From assembly GCF_030272615.1 (NCBI RefSeq), contig NC_081413.1, positions 333,598,302 to 333,662,301 on the forward strand: 64,000 nucleotides of DNA. Direction: 5' to 3'. The notes beneath the pieces are model-generated. The model was given only the letters and a program-made list of their open reading frames with translations. It had not been told where the DNA came from and made no database searches. The DNA is from Cryptomeria japonica. Lineage: Eukaryota > Streptophyta > Pinopsida > Cupressales > Cupressaceae. Below, one piece after another: positions 10,471-22,520 of the stretch (position 1 is the stretch's first letter; the number at the start of each line of letters is the position of its first letter). The position numbers and the translations under genes were made by a program.

Positions 10471-11621
10471 TTAGGTTGCCAGGGTTACCAGTGTATGGGC
10501 CGGGACCTATGAAGACTTGCCATGGTATCCATACTAGGTCGTGTGATGAGACTTGTCCCTACGTTCGCTAGTGTGTTGTCGTTTTGTCCTGTTTTGAGTA
10601 CCTTTGTGAGTCGTCTTTTTGTCTCTGCCCTTGTGAGTGTCGGTTTCATGTTAGACCTTGGGTGGTGATGGCTCAGTGTTATGGATGCTCTTCTGGACCT
10701 TTGTATTAGCTTGATTATGTTCAGCTGGATCCTGTTCTTTGTAAGGATCGTTTATGTATTATTGACCGTTGTGGTCGTTGTATATTGTTATATTTCGCCT
10801 TGATGGCTGGATTGTATGGTGTAACCTCTTGTACTCTTAACTTTATTATTTATCAGAGGGGGTCTTGCAGTTGAGCAGACCCGGAGATGTAGCCCTTTAG
10901 GGGTGAACTCCGAGATCATTAGGGTGTTATGTGATGTATCCTCTTATGTTTCCTTTATTCAGCTTTATCATGTATGTTTAACTTATGTTAGAATGGTTAA
11001 GTGGATAATTGAAATTAACTTTAAATGCTTATATTTAGTTCTATCTTGAATGCCATGTGGATCGAATGCATAATTGCTTGAGATGCGATTTATCGTAATG
11101 CATGTGTGAAATCGTCCTTTTAATGCAATAAGTTGGAATATGGAATAATGTATCTTAGAGTAATGAATTATACTTAGTTGTTGTTAAGAAATTTAAATAT
11201 GCTTGGAAAGATCTCTTATGTTTTCGATGAAACTCCTAGTGTATTAGTATGTTAGATGTATGGTTTGTAATTTTAAATGAAAAGCTTGAATGGGAAATTA
11301 TGAATGGACCTTAATGGATGAATCCTTGCTTGTGATTTATATTTCCGTCTTTTGAAAGAAATTGTCTTGATTGTGAATTATCTCGTTGTTAAGATAATTA
11401 GCTTATTGGATTAATTGTGCGAATTAGTGAATTGTGATATTTAAGTAATCTCGTTGGGAAACTCTTTAGGAGTTTAGTTGAAGTCTTCCGCTATGTAATC
11501 TGAATCCTTGGTATCTTGTTGCTTCTTATGTGTTGTAACTTTAAAAAAAAAAAAAAAAAATTTGCTCTCTATTCTTGTTATTGTGGCTTATCCCTTCGGG
11601 GTTTCCTGGCGGGGCATTACA

Positions 11622-11626
11622 AGTAA
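11622..11626. repeat. Target-site duplication AGTAA, right
   Basis: Partner of 7443-7447, immediately after the LTR terminus ATTACA. Confidence 0.9.
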
Positions 11627-12906
11627 TATCGTGATAATAATCATATTTTTATTGAATATTTTTGGAGCTTGCCTCCTAAAGTGGCGTATTATCAACCATT
11701 TACATCTTATGTCCTATTATATTTTTCTCTTATGTAAGTAATGTCTTTAAAAGTGGTACTAGAGCATGATTTTGGCACCTAAAAACAAGGTGATTTTTTG
11801 GTTTAGGTGATTGTGTTGTCAAGTCTTAACTAGGTATCTATTTTCTAAAATCTAGAGGGTTGGTCAAGAAAAAATTGAAGAAAATACAATCCATATTAGA
11901 TGGAATTTAAAGTATGTTTGAAAGAGTTGTAAATTAGGTTTTTTACCAAATTTTCTTTTATAGTTGAAACATAGTTTATTAGATATTTTTCACCAAGTTT
12001 AGAGTTAAACTTAGGTAAGTTAAAATAAAAAATTCAATATATTTTAATCTATTTTGAGTATTTTATTGTAAAAATGATTTTGGTAACATCGTGACAATGA
12101 CATCAACAAGAGGTAAAAAGATGAATTTGATCACACCTAGAAATAATTGTAACAAAGATTATTTAATCTTAGAGGAGATGGATCCTATTTATATTGAAGC
12201 TACTATAAAGAAATAAAACACCAAGTTTAAGGAGCAATTATTATCTAAATGAAGAATGAAATGAAAGTGGTAGATAAGAAAGAATTTAGTGAGGAAATTT
12301 TTAAACAAATAAATTTTCTAAAGAGTTCTATAGAATTATAATAGATGAATCAATAGCATAAGGATTGGGAAGAGAATTGGTCTTCTACGATACATGAAGA
12401 TTATTGGTTTGAATCCAATCTAAAGAAATATCATTACGGCTAGATCTGGGCACTTTATTCCAAATATGGATTTGTGTAAGCTTGATGACAATATCCAACT
12501 TATTGGCTCCATTAAATAGAGTAGTTATTTTATCTTTATCATATTCCATGTAAATAGAAGTTTACATTGACATCACTATATTTATAATTAGATAAATTTA
12601 TTTGGTGTCATTAGGTATGTGGTGAGAATAAAAAGAAGGGATGCATTATCTCCTGGTTTATTTTTCAAGAGGATTTAATGACACATTAGGACAATAGTAT
12701 TATGAATAACTACTATGTCTAAATCACAAAATGAAATAAAATAGGTATATTCAAGGATTATATTTATCAATTTCATACATTCTCTTTAAGAAAAAAATTG
12801 AATGAACTATGTGTAGAGGGTTAAAGGATCACATTAAATATGAGGTGCACATATTCTCTTTAAGAAAAGTAGTTAGAGAAAAAGGTTTTGGTCATGTTGG
12901 GAAAGG
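11627..12906 (+). pseudogene. Decayed LTR end and gag-like remnant
   Basis: After joining across the solo LTR, the DNA reads like an old LTR end followed at about 11750 by GTGGTACTAGAGCATGATT, which resembles an initiator-Met PBS (TTGGTATCAGAGC). Further on a possible gag start (MTSTRGKKM at about 12100) is followed by frame-shifted stretches reminiscent of the plant gypsy Gag core around 12590-12900. There are many stops and no ORF of length. This reading is tentative and it may be unclassified repeat. Confidence 0.3.
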
Positions 12907-13966
12907 TGTCTCGACATTGCATCCTAATGTTTTTATTTATTAATATTTTTATTCATGTATTATTTTGGCCTCGTATTGGAAATAATGCATCTGTGTTGGC
13001 ATAAGTTATCATTAGCATTTTGAGAGTTGTGTGAGATATTGTAAGTTATGTGAATTTTTCTCCAAGAGAACATAAAGTTATGAAATAAACCTTTTAGAAT
13101 TTAAAAGAGAGATAAAAATAAAGGATATTATAATCATTTGGTTTAAATAAATATTATTAAATATTTTTAAGAAAACTCTATTAAAAGAGAAGAATAGTTA
13201 TATTTATGAAAGGGTAAATAAAGGTGACTTTTTTGAAAGGGTGTGATGGTTTGAAAACCACCCCTTACAAGGTTATATAAGTCATTTATGTGAGAATTGG
13301 AAAGGGCATGAAGACCACTCAAGGAAGAAGAAGAGGTGGCTTGGTTGTCTATGGCCATGGAAGAAAATATAGGAATTCAGAGGGCACAAAGGAGTGAAGG
13401 TTATGTTAATTGGTTGGCAAGGGCATTGGAGAAGGGGCACACAACATGTGTCCAACTTAGAGTACAAATGTGCATCTGGGACTGTCTAGGCCAAGGTTGT
13501 GTTTTTTTGTTGTGAAGGAGAGATTTCTTGTCATAAAAGAGCCTATACCTATGACTATTCCTTTGAATTCTAGATAATATTGGTTGGTTCAATATAAGAA
13601 TTGACTCCTCCAAGAATTGTACCATAGAAATAAGGGCCAATACCACCAAAATCTCCTTGGTGTGAGAATGACCTTTCCAAGCACTCATGATACAGGTAAG
13701 TACTTGAAACCCTTAATGATAAAGGATAATGTGAATATAATAATTTTGGTGATAATATGATTGAGTTATGTGACCATGTTATTCCATTTATTGTGTTATC
13801 AATTAACCTTGTAATTATTGTCAAATTATTACATGTTATATTTACATTGGTTATTTAAATCTTATTTAATGTCAGTTACATCTTTTAAATGATCTTAACA
13901 TTAGCATTAAATCTATTAATTTCATTGCAAATAATTTATTAAGTCTTGGAGAAAAGTGCCATTGCA
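12907..13966 (+). repeat. LTR, 1.06 kb, with TATA box and PBS
   Basis: It begins TGTCTCGACATTGC after a purine-rich GTTGGGAAAGG and ends CCATTGCA, directly followed by a PBS-like sequence. A good TATA box lies at 13274. Only about 360 bp separates it from the next LTR, so its internal region is missing or cut. Confidence 0.55.
13274..13280 (+). promoter_or_regulatory. TATA box in 1.06-kb LTR
   Basis: TATATAA in the context GGTTATATAAG, about 370 bp from the LTR start, a normal place for an LTR promoter. Confidence 0.5.
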
Positions 13967-13967
13967 T

Positions 13968-13982
13968 TTGGTATTAGAGTCA
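13968..13982 (+). other. Primer-binding site, initiator tRNA-Met type
   Basis: TTGGTATTAGAGTCA, one base after the LTR end, matches the plant PBS TGGTATCAGAGCC with two transitions. Confidence 0.6.
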
Positions 13983-14323
13983 AATAAACTATACTAGTCA
14001 TTTACATAAAGAACCATAGTGTGCTATAACACATATACTTTTAAAAATATAATAATATAGAATAAACTTCAAAAGAAAAAAATGAGAGATGCTATTAACA
14101 TAACAGTTTGTATAAAATATTACTAAATTGGATATAATTGATTACTAATAGTCCAATATATAGAATGGTTACATTGCTAGTTTTATTTAAAATGATATAT
14201 TATTTGAAAAAATATTAATCATAATTTTTTGTATGATTATATGAGAGGTTGATGTTATTATTCCTCACCTAAAAATCCAATATAGAACACTATAAGATGT
14301 TATTAAGATTTGAAAGGTGAAAT
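13983..14323. other. Short AT-rich leader remnant
   Basis: Follows the PBS and is cut by the LTR starting at 14324. No ORF. Confidence 0.4.
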
Positions 14324-15599
14324 TGTAATGCCCCTCTAGGCTGGCTACAAAGAAGGAGGTTTTGTGACATTATACCTTTGCTATAATGTTATCAGTAGAT
14401 ATATTTGATATCAAATATAGTTAGGAATATGGGTAATTGAGGATGTGTGGTTGGCTTAGGACTTGATGCTTATAATGATTATGATTCTGTAATATTTTCA
14501 TAGGATGAAGAATGATTATTTTTATAAGGGATTTTGATGTACTAACCTACATTGCAGCAGTCGAAGTTATATTATTTGCTTGGGAATTTTATATTATTGG
14601 TTTTCTATGGTAATGTTAGGTTTATGCTAGTTATTCATTGCTTTAATGTGCTGGTAGAATTAATTATTAAATTATTCTTAAGTGTTGAGCATATTTGAGT
14701 TGATTAAATTAATTATTATCACTTATTAGTAATAAATAATTGATTTATATATATAAGTAATAAGGTATTAAAGTAATAATAATACCTTGTGGATTTATTA
14801 ATAAATTAATAGTATAGCTGGAATTAATTATTTAATAAACGTGCCTTGTTTTATTAAAGTAAATAAAATATTTCTTTCATTATTTAATATTTAATAAAAA
14901 AAATATTTATTTCATGAGCATTAGTAATTAAAGATTTTTTTATTAAATTTAATTTTAATTGAGTTTTTCAACAGGGGTTGTTTTTTGGATCTTGTGTGCG
15001 TGCGTTTTTAGGGGAACCCTTTATATTTTGGAAAAAATTCTAGAATGAGGGGTGGGTTCTTTGTTGTTCTTTTTTTGGATTTTGGGGGGAAAGAAATTTA
15101 GACAAAGATTGGGATTTTTGGATTGGGGTTTTTGGGTTGTTGTGTGTTGGCAAGGCTGGATTTCAAGGCTTCTCCTACAAATTCATAACCAAGAGTGTGA
15201 TTCAAGGTAGGAGTTTAAAATCCCTTTGTTTGTTAAATTATTTTGAAAGAATATGGAAATTGCCTTCTTGAAAGTTTGTATGTTAATGGATTGATGATGG
15301 AATTTTTTTTCAAAAAAATGGGTTTTTTGGAAGGTTATTTTTAAATTGGAAAGCTTTTGTGTATAATATCATTTATGTAAATGAAGTTTTCAATTTATAG
15401 TTTTGGAGTTGGGGTTTCATAAAATTTTAATAAGCTTTCAGATTACTCTTTAGGAAATAATTTTGAGTTTTAATGAATTTTCTCTTTTATTAATTTTGGA
15501 AATAATTTTATGTTAAAGGGTTTTGTTAAATTTTTATTTCATATAAAATTAAATATTTTTTTTTTTTGTGTTCGGCTACTGTAGTTTTATGTGGCGGGG

Positions 15600-15790
15600 G
15601 GTGGGGGGTGTTCGAACCCCACCGTGGGCAGCTACGGTGGTGGAAGTCCACCCACCATGGGTATCCAAGGTGGTGGATGTTCCACCCATCGTGGGTAGCC
15701 ACAATAGTGGAAGCCCACCCACCATGGGTATCCATGGTGGTGGGAATCCACACACCATGGAATCCATGGTGGTGGTGGAGATTCACCACC
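15600..15790. repeat. CCACCATGG-type minisatellite in LTR
   Basis: Repeated GTGGTGGAAGTCCACCCACCATGG-like units, roughly 36-48 bp apart and partly palindromic through CCACCATGG and CCATGGTGG. Overlapping ORFs in several frames here are repeat artefacts. Confidence 0.75.
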
Positions 15791-15866
15791 CAGTCTACAA
15801 AAATAGTAGACTTGAATTGTTTGAAAAAAAAACCCTTTGTTATTATTATTATTATTATTAGGCTTT

Positions 15867-15901
15867 ATGTATGTATGTATGTATGTATGTATGTATGTAT
15901 G
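15867..15901. repeat. TATG microsatellite, insertion target
   Basis: About eight GTAT units directly before the LTR at 15902. The right flank at 23722 resumes with ATATGTATGTATATGG, so the element landed inside this run. GTATG/ATATG is the probable 5-bp target duplication. Confidence 0.75.
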
Positions 15902-17086
15902 TGATGAATACTAAGAGGGGGGGTGAATTAGTATGCCAAAAAATACCGTAAACAAACTTTTAAATGGTTTAGCAGATAACCGATATAGCAGATTCACTAA
16001 TAAACTGGTTAAGATAAATGCAAACCAAATAGCAAACAAAGCATTCACCCACAAGAGCACAATCACCATAACACAATATATTTGACGTGGAAACCCAAAT
16101 GGAAAAAACCATAGTAGGCAAAAACTCACAAGTAACTATCTGCAGAATAGTAACCAGACCGGTTAAGGTCATACAATGTTCTTCACCAGAACAGATCCTG
16201 TTAGGAATCTAGATCTCTGTTAGGAGATAAGTTCGGTTAAAGACTACCTTGTTAAAGGATTTCAGATCCACAGTTGTGAACCACCTTGTTAGAAGATTTA
16301 CAAAGGCTTTGTTGGGCCTACTCGGTTAAGGGTTTCAGACTTGTCGAAGATATTAGTACTAAACAAGTGAATGATCTAGATAATAGCACAGTATGCTTAG
16401 TTAGATTCTTGACAACTCATTGTTAATGCATTTCAACATTACTTCAATCTTCAATATCTCCACACTTTGTCTCTTCATACAGACCTAATCTTCTCTACGA
16501 TGATTGCACATAACCTTTTCTATTCTATCTCTCATACACATTATCTCATCCATGCAAACCCTAGATATGATGTCCTTATAAAGGAAACTGATTTCATGTC
16601 GGTCCAATAGGATTAGACTAGAAGTTCCTAGGTACAGTGCATCTAGACACATTTGGTAACATGACACAAAAACACCGCCAAAGTGTCGGTGGATGATAAC
16701 TCATCACACATTACAGTAATACTGGTTGGTAATTCATCACAGAGTAATACCGGTTAATACAATATACCGATTACTGGTTGTCAAAAATGAAGACTGATAG
16801 ATCGTAGTGTTTCGATCAAAAGTTAATTACCACTTGGTTCCTTCGTACCGCTTTGAGCTCCTTGAACCGCTTGGGATCCTTGTACCACTTGGGGTCTTCA
16901 TACCACTTGCAGTCTTCATACAATCTGTGATTGGTAAACCATTTTCTACAAAACACTGATAGTCTAAAGACTATATATTCAATAATACACAATACCAGTT
17001 GAAACAATTACCGGTTGAGCATAACTCATACATCAAGAAAGTGTGTGTCCATCAACGACAATCAAAACATCATCAAAATGCCAACA
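15902..17086 (-). repeat. 3' LTR of non-autonomous element
   Basis: On the minus strand it runs TGTTGGCATTTTGATGATG ... GTATTCATCA. It aligns end to end with 22521-23721 by eye with scattered substitutions, and the upper copy has a short local duplication of GGTTAAGGTCA near 22780-22806. A TATA-like CTTTATAAGG lies at 16574-16583. Confidence 0.9.
16574..16583 (-). promoter_or_regulatory. TATA box in 3' LTR
   Basis: CCTTTATAAGG on the minus strand, about 500 bp into the LTR. The same motif is at 23209-23218 in the other LTR. Confidence 0.5.
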
Positions 17087-17104
17087 ATCTCCACCTTTAG
17101 CATT
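17087..17104 (-). other. Polypurine tract of non-autonomous element
   Basis: On the minus strand GCTAAAGGTGGAGAT abuts the LTR start TGTTGG. Confidence 0.8.
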
Positions 17105-17727
17105 GATGGCAACACTTAGAAAATTTTTGACATCTAAGTGTTTTTACATCAAAAATACCATAATCAAAATTACTCCCCCTAAGCATATACACTACTCCCC
17201 AAAATGGTAACATGAAAGTACATGAAATGGTAACATTCACCAAAATTTTAATGTACACTACTCCCTCTTTGCCAACAATGACAAAGTAATACAAAGTAAC
17301 CCCTTTTTGCTTATATAATAAAATAGAGTAGATGTTCATGACAATAAGGAATGAAATTTCTCAAAAATAGATTTAAAGTCCTGCCCAAAAGTTTTCATGG
17401 CCAATGTCCATGACTCAGTAAGGAGGTAGCAACCTCACTTTCAGTCTTCATCTAGAATGGTAGTTCTTCTATTGCATCAATGGTACTCATCTCTTGAGTT
17501 ACCATGATAGCTTCCAGGTTGAGAAAACATTTTTGAAGACTCTTTAGTCTTGGCAATAGGAGCAGCTATAGCTCCTACAAATATTGAGTCCAGTTGCTGA
17601 TCTCTAAGTCCATCTTGGTCGTCTGATGCTGATAATGATGAATGGTTTGTCCATAGGTAGTGAATGAATCATATGGCATCTTGAAATTGCTGATATATGC
17701 CTGTAACTCCGATTGGAGTTTATCTTT

Positions 17728-20700
17728 CTATTTAAGAACATCGTCACAAAATAGATGGGGTTGGTAGATTTTACTCAATAGTAATTTACCTTCACCCATA
17801 GCAACATTGATATTATTTTGTTGCTTCAGTAGTTGTGTCCTCAGTTCATTCATTTGCTTGACTAAGGAAACATTAAGTTCCTTTTCATGGTTCTTCTTTG
17901 TAGTTGTTTCAGCAACATCTTCCAAGCATTGTACTTGGTCCTCCATTATGGTACAAAGAAGTTTGATCTTGGATAGAGAGGAATCAGTACTGAGGAGGTT
18001 GGTACCAGGAATCATATTGGTAAGGGTGTCAACTACAATTTGTATGACATCCTGTTCTTTCTTCCTTCGCAACTCTTCCAGTCTCTCCTATACAAGTTTG
18101 ATGCTTCATAGTAGCTCACACTCATCTGTTGATTGAGTCAGACTTGCAAGAGTTAGATCAATAGTACTGGTGGTATCAACCTGTTTGGTTTGATCACTGG
18201 TTGCCTTAGGAGTCTGCCCTCCTTCTTTTGTTTTGATCCTTTCTTGTTTGTTCTTCTCTGCTTCCTTCTCCTCTTCTACTCTTTTCTTATCCTCTTCTTG
18301 TTTCTTCTCCATATCTTCCTTCTTCTTTTCCTCTTCCTGCTTTTTCTTCTCTTCCTCCTTCTTCCTTTCTTCTTCCTTCCTCTTCTCTTCTTCTTTTATC
18401 TTATCTTCTTCTCTCTTCTTCTCTTCCTCTTTCTTCTTTTCTTCCTCTTTCTTCTTCTCTAGCTCTTTTCTCTTATCTTCCTCTTTCTTTTTCTCTTCCT
18501 CTTCTCTCTTGTCGTCCTCTTTCTTTTTCTCTGACTCTTTCCTCTCGATTTATTCTTGCCTTTCTTTTTCCTCTTGCTCTTTCTCCTCTTTCTCTTTGTC
18601 CTATTTATCTTTTTCTCTGACTCTTTCCTCTTGATTTATTCTTGCCTTTCTTTTTCCTCTTGCTCTTTCTCCTCTTTCTCTTTGTCCTATTTCTCTTTTT
18701 CATCTTTTTCCTTGTCCTATTTCTCTTTCTCTTCTTTGTCCTATTTCTCTTTCTTTGCTTTTTCTTTATCCTATTTCTCTTTCTCTTTGTCATGAGTGAC
18801 ATCCTCATTATCTAATGCATCAACATCCATAGGATCAATTTGTTCTATCACTCTTTCACCTTGACTGTCAAATACCTCATCTGGTTGGCCTGAGGATAGG
18901 TCAGGTTCTTGATCAACCTTCCTAGTGGCTTCAGATACTTGATGTATTTTGACAACAGCTTTCACATGTATATGTGTGTCCTTTTCCACTTCAGAAGCTT
19001 TACCTTCTAGTAGTTTGAGTCTTCTCCTTCTCATGAAGAAGATGCCTTCGTTCTTATCCATTATTTCAAATAATTCAGGATTTAAAGCATCAAGAAAGTA
19101 TTGTGCAAAATTTTTCTACCTGATCTCTTGTTCTCTTTCAATGGCAACACATAATTTATTATCTAAATAATTATACAAAGAATCTAGTGTAACCGATCTA
19201 ATCTCATATGGTGACTGATCATTAATACATAAGTATTTAATGACTTCCTGTTCTATCTCTTCTTTCTCATTATCATTAAAATCATCAAAATATTCCTTTA
19301 AATCATCAAGCACTTTCCTCTTAATATTCTTTACTGTCCTTTGACAATGTGTCATTGGCTTATAAGAGGAAACATCTATATTTACTGGTGCTGAAGTTGC
19401 AGGAACATTACCAGTAGACTTTGCATTTTTGCTTGATTGCCTTGTCTTCTTTGTTTGAATCTTCAGTTCAGTGTCCTCTGACTCCAGTGAGTGGGTTTTG
19501 GATTTCCACTTCCTCTCAAATACCTTTGCTAGAATAATCTCAAGTTTCTTCTTAGTTGGTGACCACTTGGTCACTTTCAAACTGGCAGAGGTAACCGGTG
19601 CAGATACCGATGGCACTGCTTTGCCCATTTTCTATTTTGGTTCTTCAATCGGTGTGACCCTTTCCACGTAGGTACCGATTCTCTTTTTCTTTGCATCCAG
19701 TGGTGAGGCAAGTAGGGTAGAGGCATACCCAATCAATAGGTCATTCACCACTTCATACCCCATAGGGCCAGCTACTTCCTTTCTCGGTTCCACCGCTTCC
19801 ATTATGCAGTCATCTATCCTTATTGTGAAGAAGATATCATCTTCATACATCTTCACAATATCACCAGATATCCTTATTCCCTGGTTCATCTTTTGTTTGA
19901 ATTCATCAAAATAGTTATTTAGAACCTCAGGATATCTAGTTCCCACTACTTGTAAACTCTCCTTAATTTGTATGGAAATCAGTAGGTCAGTAGACCATTG
20001 AACATCACCTACTCTAGGGAAATAACCTTGAAAGTAGAAGAATAAACCAACCAAAAGTTGGCCAAACTTGAACCTTAGAGAATTGTCCTGTTTGATGGAC
20101 TTCAGATTCAACAACAATTGTTTCTATAGATAGGTACATAGGTCAAATGTAGTGTCTTCCTTGATCATCCTGTAAGCAACATTCAATGTAGCAGTAGGGA
20201 CATAATTCATTCTGCTGGTATAAAATATCTGGTAACCAATCACCATGCAAGCATATTTTACCAGATCATCAAAGATGGTGTTGATGGTCATTGCCTGTTG
20301 GTCACTCACAAAACCAGTGAGCTTTGTCATTTCAGATTTGGTGACCTTCCATAGAGCTGGTACCTCTCCAATATTGCAGAAACCGGTGACAGCATAAATT
20401 GCTTCCGATGTGATGTCATGGGTCCACTCAAGATACATCTTGTCACCATGTACTCTGTTAAGGATGATGTGAATATGTTCTATGAACTCTTCCAGAAAAT
20501 ATACCACATTGTGTAGTTTCATCTTCTCAAGGACAGTATACTCAGGTTTTATCTTCTTGTCATCCCCACAGAATAGACTTAGCTGGGAATGAATCACTAG
20601 GGATCCCAGGTCTTCCAATTTACAGTCTATATACCCTAAAATGTCTTCCTTGACAATAAATCTGGCAGGCATTTGAGATAGGGCATTGTATTTCATTTTC

Positions 20701-20762
20701 TTTTGAAGAAAATCAAGTGTATCTTCAGGTGCACTAGAACTAGAATGCGATGTGGAAGCCAT
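17728..20762 (-). pseudogene. Unknown long ORF of pol-less LTR element (KE-rich middle)
   Basis: A protein of roughly 1000 residues can be followed from MASTSHSSSSAPEDT (ATG at 20762; an upstream in-frame ATG exists at 20801). The N-terminal 380 residues are globular, with DILGYIDCKLEDLG and FGQLLVGLFFYFQGYFPRVG, and faintly recall the plant 'putative transposon protein / plant mobile' N-terminal regions found in many plant LTR elements. Next is a basic linker, then a strongly charged Lys/Glu-rich repeat (18230-18790), then a coiled-coil-like end (17728-18072). In-frame stops at 20124, 19632, 19116 and 18771 are all TAG. A frameshift lies in the KE repeat. No enzymatic motif seen and function unknown. 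The position 3' of Gag replaces pol or resembles an env-like third ORF. Confidence 0.55.
18230..18800 (-). repeat. Polypurine KE-coding repeat array
   Basis: The minus strand is nearly all purine (GAG, AAA, GAA, AAG units), coding Lys/Glu-rich sequence. An 86-bp tandem duplication covers about 18547-18718 (GATTTATTCTTGCC recurs at 18547 and 18633). The stop-bearing unit AAATAGGACAAAG recurs at 18687, 18717, 18741 and 18771 with 24-30-bp spacing in one frame. Confidence 0.85.
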
Positions 20763-21246
20763 GATCAAATGATAAGTAAGAATTTCAGAAAATACCTTCA
20801 CAAACTAGAATCTAGGTTTCCCAATGTCACACACAAAACACCACTTCGGTTGCAAGTTCACCGCTTAGAGTTCTTCACAGATTGCTTGAAGATGGTTGCA
20901 AGATTTTGCACAAGATTTCTTCAAATGACAAACAAATCACTCTGGTTGCTCTGCTCTTGAAAAATTCTTCTTTGGAAAATAGATAAGTGAAAATGATGAT
21001 GAAAAACCCTTTTAAACAAACTCTCACCTACCATAATAAATCCATCACCGTTAGGGCACAAACCCTAATTTTGCCTTTTACTGCTTCAAATATTCTGTCG
21101 ACTGATAGGTAATATATATCGGTTAAGGTCTTTACCAATATGAATCGAGGGTTTGAAATATTTCACCGATATGTTCCCCTAAGATTTTCTGAAGCTCAGT
21201 TTGCCGGTTCAGAGATTTCCACACTAGGTATAGAAACAGGTTCATT

Positions 21247-22470
21247 CTATGACTCTTCTTCTGATTTCTTTTTCCAAGTTTTATTCATTTCCACCTGAAC
21301 GGTTTCAACATCAATCTTCCCTTTTGGAGTGATTAGTATATCATCTGATAGGTTCTTTCTCAGTTTGCATGTTTTGGCAGTGTGTCCTGGTTTGTTGCAA
21401 TGATAGCATACCATTCCAGGTGTTCTCCATGGTCCGTTATTCATACTTCCATTATTCCTTCTGCATGTTGCAGTAGTGTGACCACTACCACAATAGATCA
21501 AACAATTTTCTCTCCAACTAGTTGTCACTTGATAACCAACTAACCAATGGTCATAGGTATTGTACTGGCTGGGATTCCGGTTCACAGAAGGTTCTGGGAT
21601 GACTCCTTGAGTCCTTGGAGGATATCTCCCAGTGTTGTGCAAAACCGACCTACATTCAAATGCTCTATGCCCAAACTTGTTGCATGCATAACAGTTTCCA
21701 TTGAATCTATTGGATCTAGGCATATTGTTTTGAAAATAAGGAAAATTGTTGTAGGCCTTGCTTCTACACACATTGGCAGTATGTCCTTCTTTGAGACAAT
21801 TAAAGCAAACAAGTTTAAATTTTTGCTTACCTTTATCCTTGGATGTTGGTTGCTTCTTTGATGTTTCAGCTTTTGTTCCAGAGGTCTCACCTTCCTCATA
21901 CCCAGAGAAACCAAGTCCAGTGGTATTCTTTACTGGCTTTGCCGATTCCATCTTTTGCTTTAGCTTAGTAGTACTCTTATTGAATTTGGCAAGTATTTCC
22001 TTTGACTCAGTAAGTTTCTTGGAAATAGTAGCATTGGATTCCATCAAGGTTGCATTCTCAGAAATAGCCATGTTTAGTTCACCTTGCATTTCTTCTTTTT
22101 CCACTTTACTCTCTTGGAGATGAGCGATAAGGGTAGTGATTTATTGGTTCATCTTGGAGATCTCATGATCTTTGTCTTTTACCAAATCTTCAGCTTTCCT
22201 TCTATTCTCAAGCTCTTGACACATTCTGATAGTCAGTCCTTCCAACTCTTTTCTTAGATTAGCTTTAGATTCTTTCAGTTTTTCAACTTCTTCAACTAGG
22301 GCATCCATGTCAGCTTCATCAGAAGAGCTATTTTTAGTAAGTTCCATCAATTTCTCAACATCCTCTCTTCTTTTGGCCAGAGAGGCTTTATACTTGACTT
22401 TGAGTTCATCATAGGCTCTCTCAGTCTAAGTGAGATGATGAGTAAGTTCCCTCACACTATATTTCCCCAT
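21247..22470 (-). pseudogene. Gag-like protein with coiled coil and four CCHC knuckles
   Basis: One reading frame from ATG at 22470 (MGKYSVRELTHHLT), just 35 bp after the PBS, to a stop at 21247, about 407 codons. In-frame stops at 22426 (TAG) and 22141 (TAA) break it. Residues about 20-170 are heptad-rich and charged (EEVEKLKESKANLRKELE), a likely coiled coil. Four zinc knuckles follow: CFNCLKEGHTANVC, CYACNKFGHRAFEC, CLIYCGSGHTTATC (spacing CX3C, atypical) and CYHCNKPGHTAKTC. Knuckles bind RNA in packaging. The usual copia Gag capsid domain (UBN2 type) before the knuckles is not visible, so this looks like a Gag reduced to coiled coil plus nucleocapsid. Confidence 0.75.
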
Positions 22471-22505
22471 ATCTCCTTCCAAGTGGTTAGACTTATAGAA
22501 AGGTT

Positions 22506-22518
22506 GGCTCTGATACCA
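22506..22518 (-). other. Primer-binding site, initiator tRNA-Met
   Basis: Minus strand TGGTATCAGAGCC, two bases from the LTR end, a perfect plant initiator-Met PBS. Confidence 0.9.
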
Positions 22519-22520
22519 AT

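Larger units (their letters stand above)
7448..11621 (+). repeat. Solo LTR, 4.17 kb, with intact target duplication
   Basis: It starts TGTAGTACCCC and ends GGGGCATTACA, with near-complementary termini, and is bracketed by AGTAA on both sides. No pol, gag, PBS or second LTR lies inside, so it is a solo LTR left by LTR-LTR recombination. Two internal blocks (7665-7740 and 10225-10470) are shared with the LTRs at 25025, 37762, 41869 and 58127, showing that these belong to one superfamily although most of the length has diverged. Short ORFs inside are not counted as genes. Confidence 0.88.
14324..15901 (+). repeat. LTR of the TGTAATGCCCC superfamily, left part
   Basis: Starts TGTAATGCCCC like the other long LTRs. 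About 830 bp in there is a leader-like segment ending CAAGGTAGGAG (15200-15213), comparable to CAGGTAGGAA in the solo LTR. It carries a GC-rich tandem repeat (15600-15790), an ATT microsatellite (15838-15860) and a TATG microsatellite (15867-15901). The 7.8-kb element inserted into the TATG run, so the LTR continues at 23722. Confidence 0.6.

Noticed and set aside
15526-15904. His/Trp/Gly-rich ORFs on both strands
   Set aside because: They are products of the CCACCATGG minisatellite in an LTR.
18190-18795. Ser/Phe/Leu-rich plus-strand ORFs that look like membrane proteins
   Set aside because: They are the antisense of the Lys/Glu-rich polypurine repeat.
21547-22123. Plus-strand ORFs of 104 and 121 codons
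   Set aside because: They are the antisense shadow of the Gag-like ORF with zinc knuckles.
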